Below, one piece after another: positions 43,560 through 54,894 of a stretch of DNA of 64,000 nucleotides. This stretch comes from Takakia lepidozioides (taxonomy: Eukaryota > Streptophyta > Takakiopsida > Takakiales > Takakiaceae), in contig CM060734.1 in assembly GCA_030704615.1 (NCBI GenBank), forward strand, positions 2,854,001-2,918,000. The letters are read 5' to 3'. A model generated the notes under the pieces. The model was given only the letters and a program-made list of their open reading frames with translations. It did not search any database and was not told where the DNA came from. Position 1 is the stretch's first letter; each line of letters opens with the position of its first letter. The translations under genes and the position numbers were made by a program.

Positions 43560-43832
43560 CTACACATGTGGTCTCACAGACATACTCCAGCGCTTTCCAC
43601 ACTGAATATTGACTGGTAAAGGGACCTGGAGGGCAGCCACATTTTCCATGCATTGTCGAATCCTTCTGGTGGCAGCAGGTAGATGATAGTCAGGTACTTC
43701 GAACATATAAGTTCGTATAAATCTGCCATTCCAACGCAACATCGATTCAGATACAACCACAGAAAGGTCTGGGGTCAGAGATGTACTCGTTGACCATTCA
43801 ATAAGAAAGTCCAGACTATCAAAACTAAAATG
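43560..43832 (-). pseudogene. Family-A DNA polymerase C-terminal-like exon
   Basis: The frame contains FEVPDYHLPAATRRIRQCME followed by NVAALQVPLPVNIQCGKRW. This resembles the C-terminus of family-A polymerases such as Pol theta (FEV..., CME...VPLPV, G..W). The HDE motif expected just before FEVP is absent. An acceptor AG precedes 43832, and the phase fits the UMP-kinase exon upstream. It looks like a captured gene fragment. Confidence 0.5.
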
Positions 43833-43887
43833 CTGCAAGGATGTTATCAGAGAGTTTATTAGCAATGCTGCTGCAGTAAGCTCTAAC

Positions 43888-43968
43888 CTGATTGCGGCCT
43901 AGAAGCCGTTTCTCCATCTCCACCTCAGGACAGTCGAAAAAAAGAATGAATTCGGGGGTGATGCCAGT
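43888..43968 (-). pseudogene. UMP/CMP kinase exon
   Basis: Exactly 27 codons between AG and GT borders encode [19 protein letters not shown] and the residues before it, a signature of UMP/CMP kinases (nucleotide-binding and lid region). None of the other exons of such a gene, including the P-loop, is nearby. A captured exon is the best explanation. Confidence 0.75.
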
Positions 43969-44040
43969 CTGCACAGATTCTCGCCACAAAAAGAAAAAAC
44001 GGGACTCAATAATATGAGATTGATGGTCCCACACGAACAA

Positions 44041-44690
44041 TCTGAATCCTAGAAAGTCTCTTTAACAAACCGAAGTTGGTTCTGAAAAGGACAACAGTCA
44101 TACTCAGATGGTCTTCATTAATCAGCAAAACACCCCACACATCTCAGCAGAATCTGTTAGAAAGATGGTTAGAAGATTTCAACGTAGCATATGTGTTCAA
44201 TATGTGATCTAATCATGAAGTATGAACTCACCCGCCTTGAAAACTGAAGAACCGATTTTGAGATCTGGTGTGCAAACTGCAACCGTGACGATAAGGATTC
44301 TCGATCCACAGTTGCGCAAAGGCAGGGATGTGGCTCTTCCAAGCATATCAGAATGATGACAGGGAAAAAATATTAACCATGCAAGCAAGACAGGTGCAGG
44401 ACATGATGGCGAAGGCAAAGAAAACAAGATGCTCCTGCAAGCCCTTGCCCAGGGCGGTGATCGAGATCAGAAAGCGAGCAGAAGGCGTCCTGAATATTGA
44501 TGCAAATTTCATTACTTGAAACAATCTTTCTGCAATGCATTTTAGTGGAATTCGAATCCAAAGGTGCATTTGTCCGATTCTGAGAGGATTCTTGCTGCAT
44601 TTGTGTGCACTGAAAGGTGACCACTATAGTTTGTTACGTCCTAAGATACTATTCAACATGTAGATTCTAGTACGAGACTAGTACAAATGT
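44041..44690. other. No gene recognised
   Basis: Several short frames on both strands, none with a recognisable family. Probably intronic or intergenic. Confidence 0.4.
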
Positions 44691-46052
44691 TCATTCTTCC
44701 ATGTTTTCTGCTCCATCCTTCTCCACAAGAAGTATACGGGTCATCCGTCCACTGGAGCGCATTATGGTATCCTCCATGCTCTTCATTTGTCGATAATGCC
44801 ACAATTGATTTCCTGGATCTAGCGTCCTCCCCTCCATGGCAAGCTCCATCTGTATGACAAGCAAAATATTAGTAATTTTGATCATTGGATATTTCAATTT
44901 TGTGCCCAAAGAAGAATGATGATACAAGGTGTTGATAAGCGTACCACGTGAAAAAAGAAGCATGCCTGTTCAATGGTAACTTCAACAGGTTCACGTATGA
45001 ATTGTAATGTGGACCTTTCATTACCAAAGACACTGCAGCATGGACCGCTGTACTTCCAAATGCATCTCCGTCCACACGCCAAGCATCATTGACAGCAAGG
45101 TCCTTTAGCTTGATTCCCCATGCATGGACCTCCTCATCTGTTGAGCGGATTCTTGGTCTCGTGACTCCCAACTGATGGTAAAGCTCTGCACGGAGCTTCC
45201 CAGTGACCTTTCCCCGAAAATCTCTCAAGTACCGTAGTATTGGCTTTTGCAATCCCGCCTTTCTGTCGGTTTGACTGCCCCAGTGTTTTAGAAACAATTT
45301 GATAGTAGCATGGTCGGTGATACTCGCATTAAATGCGAGAAGTACCTCGTCTCTGATGGCATTGTACTCTGGGTAAACACAGCTGGATTTCTGAAATCCT
45401 AGGATTAAGTTCTGTGAGACGGCAACCATTTTTTTCTTGTCAAGGTCAAGAACGAATCCACTCGAGAGTTAGTTGCTTGAAGACCTTAATGCAGCAACGT
45501 GGATGCATCAAATGAATATGTAGAAAACTACAAGGCAATCACATCTGTACAAGCTGGTATACTGACCTTGATGTACTCCCAGTCAAGAAATTCAGGGAGA
45601 GTTATGGTAATCTCTAGTGCTAGGTGCACGCTTTGACTCAACGCTGTGATTTGCTTTCGTTGATCGTGAGATACTTGTTTCAAGCTGAGAAGCATCATGC
45701 GCTCCTGTGCGTTGAGATTGTTCTGATCTGGAGTATCTTGCTGTTCAAAACGATTCTCTGAACAGACATAAAGACAACATTAAATCTATATGTGGTCACA
45801 ATTGATGTTTAAAGATTTTAAACAGATATCAAAGAGATCCATAAAATCCTACTTCAAATAGAATCGAACAATTACGATATAACGTGCACCTTGATTCTCA
45901 TGAACTCCGTCAACATGCTCTGAGGATCCGGCATCATTGTTACCAGGCAGATCACTTGGAGCAGCAATTATGCCCCGTCGTCGAGCGGATCCAGTCACTA
46001 CACCCCTGGTCACTCTACTATTTGGTGCTCGGAAAATGCTTGTGCCTGTCAT
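44691..46052 (-). CDS. Unrecognised four-exon gene, 317 residues
   Basis: Exons (sense order): 45890-46052, 45567-45757, 44995-45435, 44691-44849. All borders are GT/AG, the phases agree (163, 191, 441 and 159 bases; 318 codons with the stop), and there is no internal stop. The N-terminus is basic and disordered-looking (RVTRGVVTGSARRRG). A helical region rich in Gln follows (AQERMMLLSLKQVSHDQRKQ), then a probably globular part with LPEFLDWEYIK, CVYPEYNAIRDEVLLAF and DEEVHAWGIKLKDLAVNDAW. The latter could be a host protein or the accessory protein of a DNA transposon. I recognise no family. Confidence 0.6.
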
Positions 46053-46772
46053 AGTCTCGAGTATTTGGAGAACTGAATGTCATAGAACTGAATTTGTTAT
46101 AAGCTTCTTATCCTATCAATACGAATGAGAATACAGTATGAGCTCAAAGGTTGCATTCTCCACCGGGGATGATAAAACTTTCATCCATAAAATTGCCAGG
46201 GTTCAGGGTTTGGGGTGCCGGCAGATACTTTGCCTGTACTCTATGATAATTCTTGTGGAACAAGGTGCTCGATTCCTGCCCAATCAAAGTTACAGGAGCT
46301 GTTTTTACAGAATCGCTAACAGAATCGCTAGAAGTTGGGGAGCCCTTGTCTGGGATCTGATTGACTTCCAAGCTTATCAACCATTTAGGCATTTTTGCGC
46401 GTAATCTGCCAGGGATGGCAGAAACTCGAAAAGCAAAATACAGCCTGTGTATGCTTGAAGTGTTTGGGATGGATGAGGAAAGGGCATTTACTGCATTGTT
46501 AGCTGTATTTTGAAATATGGGAGGGTTCAGCAGTGAGCTTATTCTGCAGAGAGCTGCCCTCCCCAGTGTAAAGTCAACAGGACAGCCATCCCTGCGGTCC
46601 ATTGTGGTGGGGTCCTTGCCTATCAAGATTCCTTTAAAAGCTCAGTCAACATTGAATGAGAAAGTTTTGTGGTACTTGTTAAATGTTCTGTCCCTCTTTC
46701 TTTTCTGTTCACGTACCTTTGTGGAAGTTGTGAAGTGCATAACTTATTCTGCTGTTGAGATGGGTTTTTCAG
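46053..46772. other. Between divergent genes; long minus frame unexplained
   Basis: A 160-codon minus frame at 46144-46626 and a plus frame at 46138-46404 overlap, and neither is recognisable. This stretch separates the four-exon gene from the first visible scramblase-like exon and may hold upstream exons or promoters of both. Confidence 0.35.
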
Positions 46773-48347
46773 GTACGAAGACCAGTCTGGTTCATAAACA
46801 GTGCGATTTATGTCGAAATTGATGGCAAAGTAAGGGATCTAATTTATCCTACTCCTGTACTCCTTAAATTTGAAGGTGCTGTTTCAATGTCAATGGTGGA
46901 TGTTAGGCATATTTGTACTCACTTGTTCAGTTTCTACACAACAAATGCGACAAATTTGGAAGGGGCTCAATTTTTGTGTGACCTGGTCTGTCTGTAGGTG
47001 ATAGGCGAATGCCACAGGAGATGGCATCTCTGGCGACGCCTGTATGACCTTTACTTGGGGTATCATCCTCATTCTTTTTCCAAATGTGCTGCCTCTTGTC
47101 ACTTTGGAATTTTTCCCAATTTCTAGGTGAAAAGTGGCACAGCCATTGGACGACTTTATGTTGATGTCCATTGGTAAGGTAATGAATGATAGGCTTACCT
47201 TTAACATTTGAGATGGAAAATCAAATCCGATCGCATTTTGTGTCTTAGCTGGAGGGCCAAAGGGTTTGGCAGCAGTGCTTTTCTGCCCAAACCGTTACAC
47301 ACCTAGACCCCTCTGTAAAAGATGCTTTATAGCTGAAATATGCTGTGCTCTCTTGGAAGTTTTTGACAATGCAGCAAGCATACTCATGCCTAGTTAAGTT
47401 AGCTTGAATCTTGAATAGTTGGGTTGAAGATCCATTGTAATTTGCATTACTGTTATGATGCTGGTTGGCAGCAATAAGCAGTTTGCAGCAGTTGAAAATC
47501 CAGGGCTCTGGCACTGGACTTTTACCCTCAATGATCAGGACCAAGGAACGCCGGCAGAAATTGACCATAATTGGCGAGGTTTTGGCTATGAGGTAACTTT
47601 GGCAGATATTCCTCACTGTCCTTTCACCTCACTCCGAACTTACACTTTGCAGTCTGTTACTGTACATGTATTGCAGGATTCTCAGCAATCATATAAGGAA
47701 AGTCAAGCATTGTGGAACTAGCAAGCTTCTCTCCTGTCCACTCTTATAGATCTCTAGTTGAGTGACGGCAAGTGGGTTCAAATGACAACCATGGTGCTGC
47801 TCCAGGAAAATGACTGGTTATGGGTATGGAAATTGGGGTACAGTTTTTGACAGATGCTGGACATTATGCAAGTCGATTTGGGGATGTATTGCCTGCAAGA
47901 AGCAGTCACTATTCAGCCCCTGTGTTTGCAGAGGGGGCAACGCCCAACCGCAAGCCCCTGCTGTCCACAACTCAAGGGCACTCGGGCATGCAAGAGATGC
48001 AGCAGTTGCAGATGGCTGCTCAAGTGGTGTTTTCAAAATTGCCTTGCCACCATACTGAGCCCTGCTTGCAAGTACTCAGACAAATTTCTAATCTGCATGG
48101 ATGAACAGTGCTGGATTTTCCTGTCACTAGAGTTTGAAAACTATTTTTACCTCATTTGGTTTTGAATGGGCCAGTCATGCACCCATTCTGTTTGGCAGTT
48201 GGTTTGACATATTGTGGTTTAACTGGTGGCCAGGCAGAAGAGTTGCAAGTGACTCGACCTTTGACATTGACAGAGAGAGCTGTTGTCTTAGCCTTGGCTG
48301 TGTCACTTGACAATGACTATTTCTCTAGACATAGCCACCCGGGGTAA
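46773..48347 (+). CDS. AIM25 / phospholipid-scramblase-like gene, 3' exons
   Basis: Exons 46773-46829, 47127-47173, 47472-47592, 47844-47885 and 48234-48347 agree in phase (127 codons with the TAA). Diagnostic parts are VRRPVWFINSAIYVEIDGK, then NKQFAAVENPGLWHWTFTL, AEIDHNWRGFGYE, FLTDAGHYASRFGD and ERAVVLALAVSLDNDYFSRH. These match the scramblase/AIM25 family of membrane-associated beta-barrel proteins. The second exon is the least certain. The TAA at 48345 overlaps a good donor (gtaagt), so a further exon is possible. Upstream exons were not found. Confidence 0.8.
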
Positions 48348-48374
48348 GTTCCCCTTTTCCTCTCTCTCTCTCGT

Positions 48375-48466
48375 CTGTAGTTTTGTCTCTTCTTTCTTCC
48401 CTTTTGTCCCCTAAGCTCTTTGAGCTTTCCACCTACGATATAAAGTACCATTTCATTTCATTTCTC
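48375..48466 (+). mobile_element. LINE-B 3' tail fragment (B8)
   Basis: About 90 bp of the LINE-B 3' end with the cgatataaagtacc signature and CATTT units, followed by a (CT)n tract. LINE-A copy A9 starts 26 bases later. Confidence 0.8.
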
Positions 48467-48807
48467 TCTCTCTCTCTCTCTCTTTCTCCCTGTCCTCTAG
48501 GAAGCCTATTGACATTGGGTGGACTTGAAACGGGAGTACATTAATGTCTCTGTGACTAAATGCCCGCCTTGTGACCTAGTGTCCTTGTTTGTTTCAACCT
48601 GAAGCGCTTTGCTTCGGGTAAGGTAGTGCATTGGATTTAGTTGGAAAGCTTGGGGCCTTTCCCTCTTTAGAATATGCCTACAGGGGCCATTCCCTGCAAC
48701 TCCCTGGAGTGTGATCTCTGAATGGTAACAAGCGGACTCCTACCGCTTGGGGGCAGCCCCTCCGCCCAAATTGGGCAGTCGTATGCTCTGTCTAGCATAC
48801 TCGGCAC

Positions 48808-50880
48808 TTGGGCTCGGGTTGGTTCCTGTGCTTAAACTTATGGCCTGTGAAAACAATCAAATATTTAGCTCCTATCAACATCAACACTCCTCAGGGTGAT
48901 CCCTGGGAATTGGTTACTTATGCCAAATCTAGGGCTTCATGTGTAGTTTTTGGGGTGAATCCCAGGATGGACGATGTGTCCTTTAAAACTACATGCTCTA
49001 GCTTAGGCTTGGATTTCATGGCTAATGGTACCATCTCGAGACTTGATAACAGGGGTACGTTGAAGGTTGCAATGACCAAAAGTGCTTCTAATAGAGTCCC
49101 GCATCAATTCAATCTCAAAGAAGTTCGTCCCTTGACTGGCTGGAGAGCGGTCTTAGACATTGGTGATTCAATGGGGCGCTCTAGGAAGACAACCAAGGGC
49201 AACAACTTCAACTTGAGAGTTTCTAATCGGTTTGATGCTCTGGATGAGGTTGAATCCAAACAGCCAGAAGGACAAGATGCCCCTAAGTGTACGGAACCTG
49301 AACGTCCTGAATCTGAAGGATTTGGTACTCTGAATGGTTTACCAATCCTCAAGGTTTACACAAGACGAACAAATTCTATACACGGGGTAATTGTCCCCAA
49401 GCCGTCAGATGGACAATCTGTCCCTAAGTGTGCAGAGCCTGAACGTCGTGTAACTGAAGGATTTGGTACTCTAAATGGTTTACCAATCCTCAAAGTCTAC
49501 ACAAGACGAGCAAAATCTATACACGGGGTAATTGTCCCCAAGCAGTCTGACGGACAATCTGCCCCTATGTGTGCGGAGCCTGTGCGTCGTGTAACTGAAA
49601 GATTTGGTACCCTGAATGGTTTACCAATTCTCAAAGTTTACACAAGACGAGCAAAATCTACACATGGGGTAACTGTCCCCCCTTTGCAGAACGGTTGGCC
49701 GTCCAGGAGCAATCACAAGCTACCTAGACGACAAACAATTCACACGCAAAGGGCTGGCTTGCGGCTGGCCACTTTCAACTTCTCAGGGTTGACCAACCAA
49801 AGGAAACAACTTGAAGTGGGACAAGCTCTTCGGGTTAATGATATTCATATCTGTGCTGGGCAAGAAACATGGGAAACATCGGATAAACTGGTTGGAGATG
49901 TCATTGGTTATAAATGGGCAGGTAAGATGTGTACTCTCAAGGCAGCCTCTGCCAAACGCGGTCAAAAAGGGGTCGGATTCTTTGTCCGTGATTTCTTGTT
50001 TCACAATTGTGAAATTATCAACAAGGGTTTGAGGTACGAGCATAGTATCTGGCTAAAACTGAATTTGAAGGGCGGCATGAGTACAAAGGACCTCTTTGTT
50101 GGTTGTGTTTACATGCCCACAGAGGGGACCCTTAGTGCTGACGCAGACAAGGCCTTCGAAGATGTAAAGCTGGACTGTGCTTTGTTCCTTGCCAAAGGTC
50201 AGGTGGTACTATTGGGGGACTTCAATGCCCGGGTGGGCAAAGGGATCCATCAGGACGATATCATTGGACCTTTTGGTGAGGACGAGCTGAATTCTAATGG
50301 CAGACGGTTAATTAACTGTCTAGAAGAGCTTCAGCTTTTGACCTTGAATAACAGGACAAGAGGTGACCAAGTGCAGTGGACTCGTGAGAAACCCCAAACT
50401 GGGGAACGTTCCCTTGTGGACTATATCATAATGGACAAAATTTTGTTCCCCCAGTGTGCCAATGTGTTGATCGACAGAACTGATATTGGTACCTCTGACC
50501 ACTTCCTGGTTTGGACTGAGATCAAAAGGTGTTTTCCCACCACCAAGAGATCTGTGAAACGTTCGATTCGGAAGTGGCGCATAGAAAAATTCCACAATGA
50601 GGAGGTCAAGGCTGAGTACGTCCAGGCCTTGCAAGAGGCTCTCCCTCATTTTGTCCAATCGCTCCAAGAACTTCAGTCACGCTCTGTTAACGCAAGAAAT
50701 GAAGTCGAAAGAGCAGTGGACTCTTGGGAGAGTTTCGTTTCCTCCGTGGCTGACAAGATCATTGGGAGGAAACTAATTGTCTGCGGTAGAGCAGTTAATT
50801 GGTGGACTAATGAGATTAAACTCAAGATAGCTGAGAGACGAGCCCTCTATAAAGAGTGCTGCAATTTGGAAACCAACTGA
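48808..50880 (+). pseudogene. LINE-A polyprotein, N-terminal region and endonuclease
   Basis: 690 open codons. The N-terminal half has no recognised domain and holds three 47-residue tandem units. The endonuclease follows at about residue 310: FNFSGLTNQRKQ, ICAGQETWET (catalytic Glu), KGVGFFVRDF, GCVYMPTEGT, VVLLGDFNARVG (Asp/Asn), SLVDYIIMDK, and [11 protein letters not shown] (SDH). All expected catalytic residues are present. The frame stops at TGA 50878-50880, and the same frame resumes directly after it. The true start within the frame is uncertain; a Met at about residue 54 also fits. Confidence 0.88.
49264..49690 (+). repeat. Three 141-bp (47-residue) tandem units in LINE-A
   Basis: The phrase ggatttggtac and relatives recur at 49318, 49459 and 49600, an exact 141-bp period, so the reading frame is kept. 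Each unit encodes FGTLNGLPILKVYTRR and a VPK/VPP phrase. Copy A3 has one unit only. Confidence 0.9.
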
Positions 50881-50883
50881 GAA

Positions 50884-51885
50884 TTGTGGGCGAGGTACTA
50901 CCAGCTCCGTAAAGATATCAATCAGCTTGTTAGGTCTCAGAAGAAATTATACTGGGACAAGTTATACAGTGAAATAAACTCAAACCACCATGGTGGTAAT
51001 GACAAGAAATTCTGGTTGGCCCTTCAACGTTTGTACAAACCGAAAAACGGTCAGCAAGTACAAGCGCTGAAGACTACTAAAGGTGCAGTGGTGACTTCAT
51101 CGGTTGACATTGTCAAAACCTTTGAAACTCACTACAGTATCCTTGGCAGAACTTCTAGGTCTAACAGTGAGGGGTCTTCTGCTGAATGGAGGGACACAGT
51201 TGGAAAAACTGTTCCTATGATTCAAAACAGCCCTGATGAACTGGAGTATATTTCAATGGCTTATAATGCTCCCATTAGTTCTTCTGAGATTGTGGAAGCA
51301 ATTGAACATTTAAATGGATATAAAGCTGGTGGACCTGATGGTATTGTCAACGAGCTTATCAAGCACGGTGGCGATCCCATGATAGAGGCCCTAGTTCTCC
51401 TCTTTAACCTTATCTGGAAGACTGAAATGATCCCCTTTCGCTGGCGACAGGGGGTCATTGTCAATCTATACAAGAAGGGTGACAGAGAAGAACCGGGGAA
51501 CTACCGTGGCATCACGCTCCTCAATGCTGTTGGCAAGACATTCTGCAGAGTTATAAGTACTCGTCTCGAGGTTGATCTGGAGTCTAGAGGTTGTTTCCAC
51601 GAAGGCCAAGCTGGCTTTCAGCGAAACAGGGGCTGTGTGGATCATATCTTCACTCTAAGCCAGATTATCCAGGGAAGGAAAAAAGAAGGGAAACCCACTT
51701 ATGTCTTTTTCCTGGATGTCAAAAAGGCTTATGACACAGTGTGGAGAGATGGCCTATGGTTCCGCCTCTGGTCTTGTGGGATCAAGGGAAAGATGTGGAG
51801 AGTTGTCCACAACTTGTATGCTCACACCAAAAGCTGTGTCACTGTTAACCAGCCCTTATGTTTGCGGATGACTTCGCAGGCATAG
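50884..51885 (+). pseudogene. LINE-A reverse transcriptase, N-terminal part (A9)
   Basis: It continues the polyprotein frame after the TGA. The finger region has [16 protein letters not shown] and [17 protein letters not shown]. The palm has [18 protein letters not shown] with the first catalytic Asp. The frame then meets a deletion near 51.85 kb that removes about 50 residues, including the QGVAQGCTLSP motif present in copy A3, and shifts the frame. Confidence 0.88.
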
Positions 51886-53204
51886 GGGAGACTCCAACCA
51901 ATCTCCAGGAGTTGATTGATTGCGCGAAGAGATACTTTGATCTTTGGGGGCTAGAGGCTAATGTCAGCAAATGTGCAATAGTAGCATTCAACGACAGAGG
52001 AGAGGGAGGAAGTGATCTTAAGTGGCAGTGGGGTAGCCAAGAGATCCCGGTCCTCCCTTCCTACACTTACCTGGGCGTTGAGTTCTCCTCCAATTGTAAT
52101 TGGGATGCACATATCCGGAAAGTTGTTCAAACTGGCAAGGGCAAAGCTCTGGGGCTCACTAAATTTTTCCACTGCAGAGGGGTCAACTCTGAGGTTAAGA
52201 AAACCATGTTTTGTCGCGTTATTAGACCTGCCTTGGAGTACGCATCTGCTATATGGGTTGATAACTCCAACCAGGCTAAGTCTCTAGAATCCATTCAAGT
52301 GGGGGTGCTTAAGGAGTGTATGTCAGCATGCTCCAAAACAGCCAATGTGGCTGTTCGGGGTGAGTTTGGCATTCCATCCTTAAGCTCCCGACGAGATGAA
52401 TTCAAGGTCAGATGGTGGGGTCAGCTGCAACATATGCCCAACACCAGATATCCTAAATTAATCGACTCTATATCTTGGAAACAGGACCGCCCTGTCAAAC
52501 AGGCTAAGTCCTGGCAGAAGAGAGTAGAAGAGATCCTCAAGGACCTGGACCTGGATCCGCAAGTCTTGACCCTGCTGGATAAATCTGACTTAGAGGCTGT
52601 AGTGTCCTCAGCCATGTCTGTTGCCATGAGATTGTCTGATGAAAATGAAGTTAGGCAGAAAACTTCCCTGAACTTGTTTCCAGTCTGTGACATGGGGGAG
52701 GACATCTTGGATGACCTCAAGGGTCTACCCACTCTCGGCACTAGACTGAAATTTAAACTCAGGGCAGGAAGCCTACCTTTGAACAGCAAACAGAAGCAGA
52801 GAGGAAAGGGAGAGTGCAATTGCCCGTTGTGTGGGCAATCTGAAGACAGTATTCATTTTCTGATACACTGTCCGGGGTTCTCTCACCAAAGAGACGCTCT
52901 CTTCAAATCTATTAAGGGAATTGTGCCTGTACCCCTGTTTACCAACTTTGAAAGTCTCGAGGCTGAGCCAAAAGCCCAGGCCCTCCTGAGGCCTAGTTTT
53001 TGGGCAAATCACACACAGCAGATTGATGCTTGTGTGAAGTGATTTCTAGAGGATATCTGGAAAACCCGGATTAATTCTTTATATGGAGGTAAGTCTTACT
53101 ACCAACATCAGCCCCTGACAGAGGTAGGTTCTGTTCCTTTTGTTCCCGCTCAAACTGGGCGCGGGGTCAATGGCCACAAGGCTACGGCAAACAACGTCTT
53201 ATGA
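51858..53204 (+). pseudogene. LINE-A RT C-terminal part and Cys/His tail (A9)
   Basis: It starts at FADDFAGIGETPTNLQELID with the catalytic FADD box. The thumb (FCRVIRPALEYASAIW) and a long C-terminal region with [17 protein letters not shown] follow. A TGA at 53041-53043 interrupts the last 55 residues, which continue in frame to HKATANNVL. Confidence 0.88.
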
Positions 53205-53220
53205 GTACAATCTCTCTCTC

Positions 53221-53910
53221 TCTTCTGGGTCCGCAAGTCTTGACCCTGCTGGATAAACCTGACTTAGAGGCTGTAGTGTCCAAAGCCATGTCTGTTGCCA
53301 TGAAATTGTCTGATGAAAATGAAGTTAGGCAGAAAACTTCCCTGAACTTGTTTCCAGTCTGTGACATGGGGGAGGACATCATGGATGACCTCAAGGGTCT
53401 ACCCACTCTCGGCACTAGACTGAAATCTAAACTCAAGGCAGGAAGCCTACCTTTGAACAGCAAACAGAAGCAGAGAGGAAAGGGAGAGTGCAGTTGCCCG
53501 TTATGTGGGCAACCTGAAGACAATATTCATTGCCTGATTCATTGTCCGGGGTTCTCTCACCAGAGAGACTGTCTCCTCAAATCTATCGAGGGAATTGTGC
53601 CTATACCACTGTTTATCAACTTTGAAAGTCTCGAGGCTGAGCCAAAAGCCCAGGCCCTTCTTGGGCCTAGTTACTGGGCAAATCACACACAGCAGATTGA
53701 TGCTTGTGTGAAGGGATTTCTAGAGGATATCTGGAAAACCCGGATCAATGTGTTATATAAAGGTAAGTCTTACTACCAACGTCAGCCCCTGACAGAGGTA
53801 GGTTCTGTCCCTTTCTGTTCCGCTCAAACTGGGCGCGAGGTCAATGGCCACAAGGCCACGGCAAACAACGTCTTATGAGTACATTCTCTCTCTCTCATCT
53901 CTCTCTCTCT
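53221..53910 (+). mobile_element. LINE-A 3' fragment (A10), tandem to A9
   Basis: It begins right after the (CT)n tail of A9 at GPQVLTLLDKPDLE and is open to the family stop at about 53878. A (CT)n-rich tail and a further short piece of LINE-A 3' sequence (gaccctgacaaaggtagtttctgt) follow, to about 53.96 kb. Head-to-tail with A9. Confidence 0.87.
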
Positions 53911-53959
53911 CTCTGGCGTCAGACCCTGACAAAGGTAGTTTCTGTCACTTTGTGTTCTC

Positions 53960-54221
53960 CCTCCCATTGAGTATTCAGGCATTCAGGCCTGCTTCTCCCA
54001 TTGTACTGACATTGCTTCCTCGGCTTCCTCGGTGATGACTGGTGTGGGTATGGGCTTGGGAGCTGGTGCAGAGTGATGTCACCCCTGTGATGGAATCCTT
54101 TCATTGTAATAGATGTGGAGCCGTTGACTTCATCAGTCGGTCGTTGAAGATACCTTACAGTGGCAAGATCATTTGGAACAAGACTTTAATTATTCTCAAA
54201 CTTTAGAGAGTACTCTCCCCC
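53960..54221. other. No gene recognised
   Basis: No motif or repeat found between LINE-A copy A10 and the Plavaka-like fragment. Confidence 0.4.
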
Positions 54222-54865
54222 ATGAGGATGTGGAAAGACCATATGATTCCACATTTGCTTTGGTCCATTGGATACGCCACTGCAGGAACAGAATGGGCTT
54301 GTCTGAGCGAGACATCACCAATTTGTTTTGAAATGTTGAAGTCCTTCAAGTTAGAGGATGTCACGGTGAGGTCGGCTACAGATTGCAACAATGATGAGGA
54401 TAGGATTCATCGCAGAGAGGATGGCTGGTTGGGAATATAAAGTGATAGAAAAGATAGGAGATCCTTATCCACTCCATCTTTACTACAAAGACCATCTAGT
54501 AGCTGTTTCCACACTTTTTTCAGCCCCTGCCAATAGTGAGGATTTTGACCTAGGTCCACCATCGTCGGTTCCATCATCTAGTACAAGACAACCTTCATAC
54601 TTTGTCCCAAGCACTCGCGATTGGTGGCAATTTATGCAAGGCTACATTGGTTGTCTAGGTGGGGTCATAGCCCCCCTTATATTCTACAGTGATCAGACAT
54701 CACTTTCAAACAATGGAAGGGTCAGTGGCTATCCCTTGGTTTTATCTTTGGGAAACATTGCTTGCGAATTGCGTCCTCAAGAAGAGGGACACATACTTCT
54801 TGCAGTGATGCCTGTCGTACCAGCAAGGGAACCCTTGATCACGGTCTCCGCTTCAGAGAGAGCTC
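54222..54865 (+). pseudogene. Plavaka-like (CACTA-related) transposase fragment
   Basis: The frame holds FVPSTRDWWQFMQGYIG, then APLIFYSDQTSLSNNGRVSG, YPLVLSLGNIACELRPQEEG and HILLAVMPVVP. The pattern of IFYSD, a Thr/Ser-rich turn, P..lslgNi and a basic-acid stretch followed by LLA..P is what I recall of Plavaka-type transposases, best known in fungi. Only the central catalytic region is present, and it runs into copia sequence. The family assignment is from memory and moderate. Confidence 0.5.
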
Positions 54866-54894
54866 GAGTTTGGGGTTGTATAACCTAACTCAGT

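Larger units (their letters stand above)
48493..53220 (+). mobile_element. LINE-A, longest copy (A9)
   Basis: The 5' start cctctaggaagcc is shared with copy A6, so this is probably the true 5' end. The element has about 300 bp of leader, then a single long polyprotein: N-terminal region with repeats, endonuclease, linker, RT and a C-terminal Cys/His segment. It ends with a stop and the gtacaatctctctc tail. Three lesions are seen: TGA at 50878 (other copies have AGA), an about 150-bp deletion with frameshift near 51.85 kb, and TGA at 53041 (other copies have GGA). Young-looking but inactive. Confidence 0.92.
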
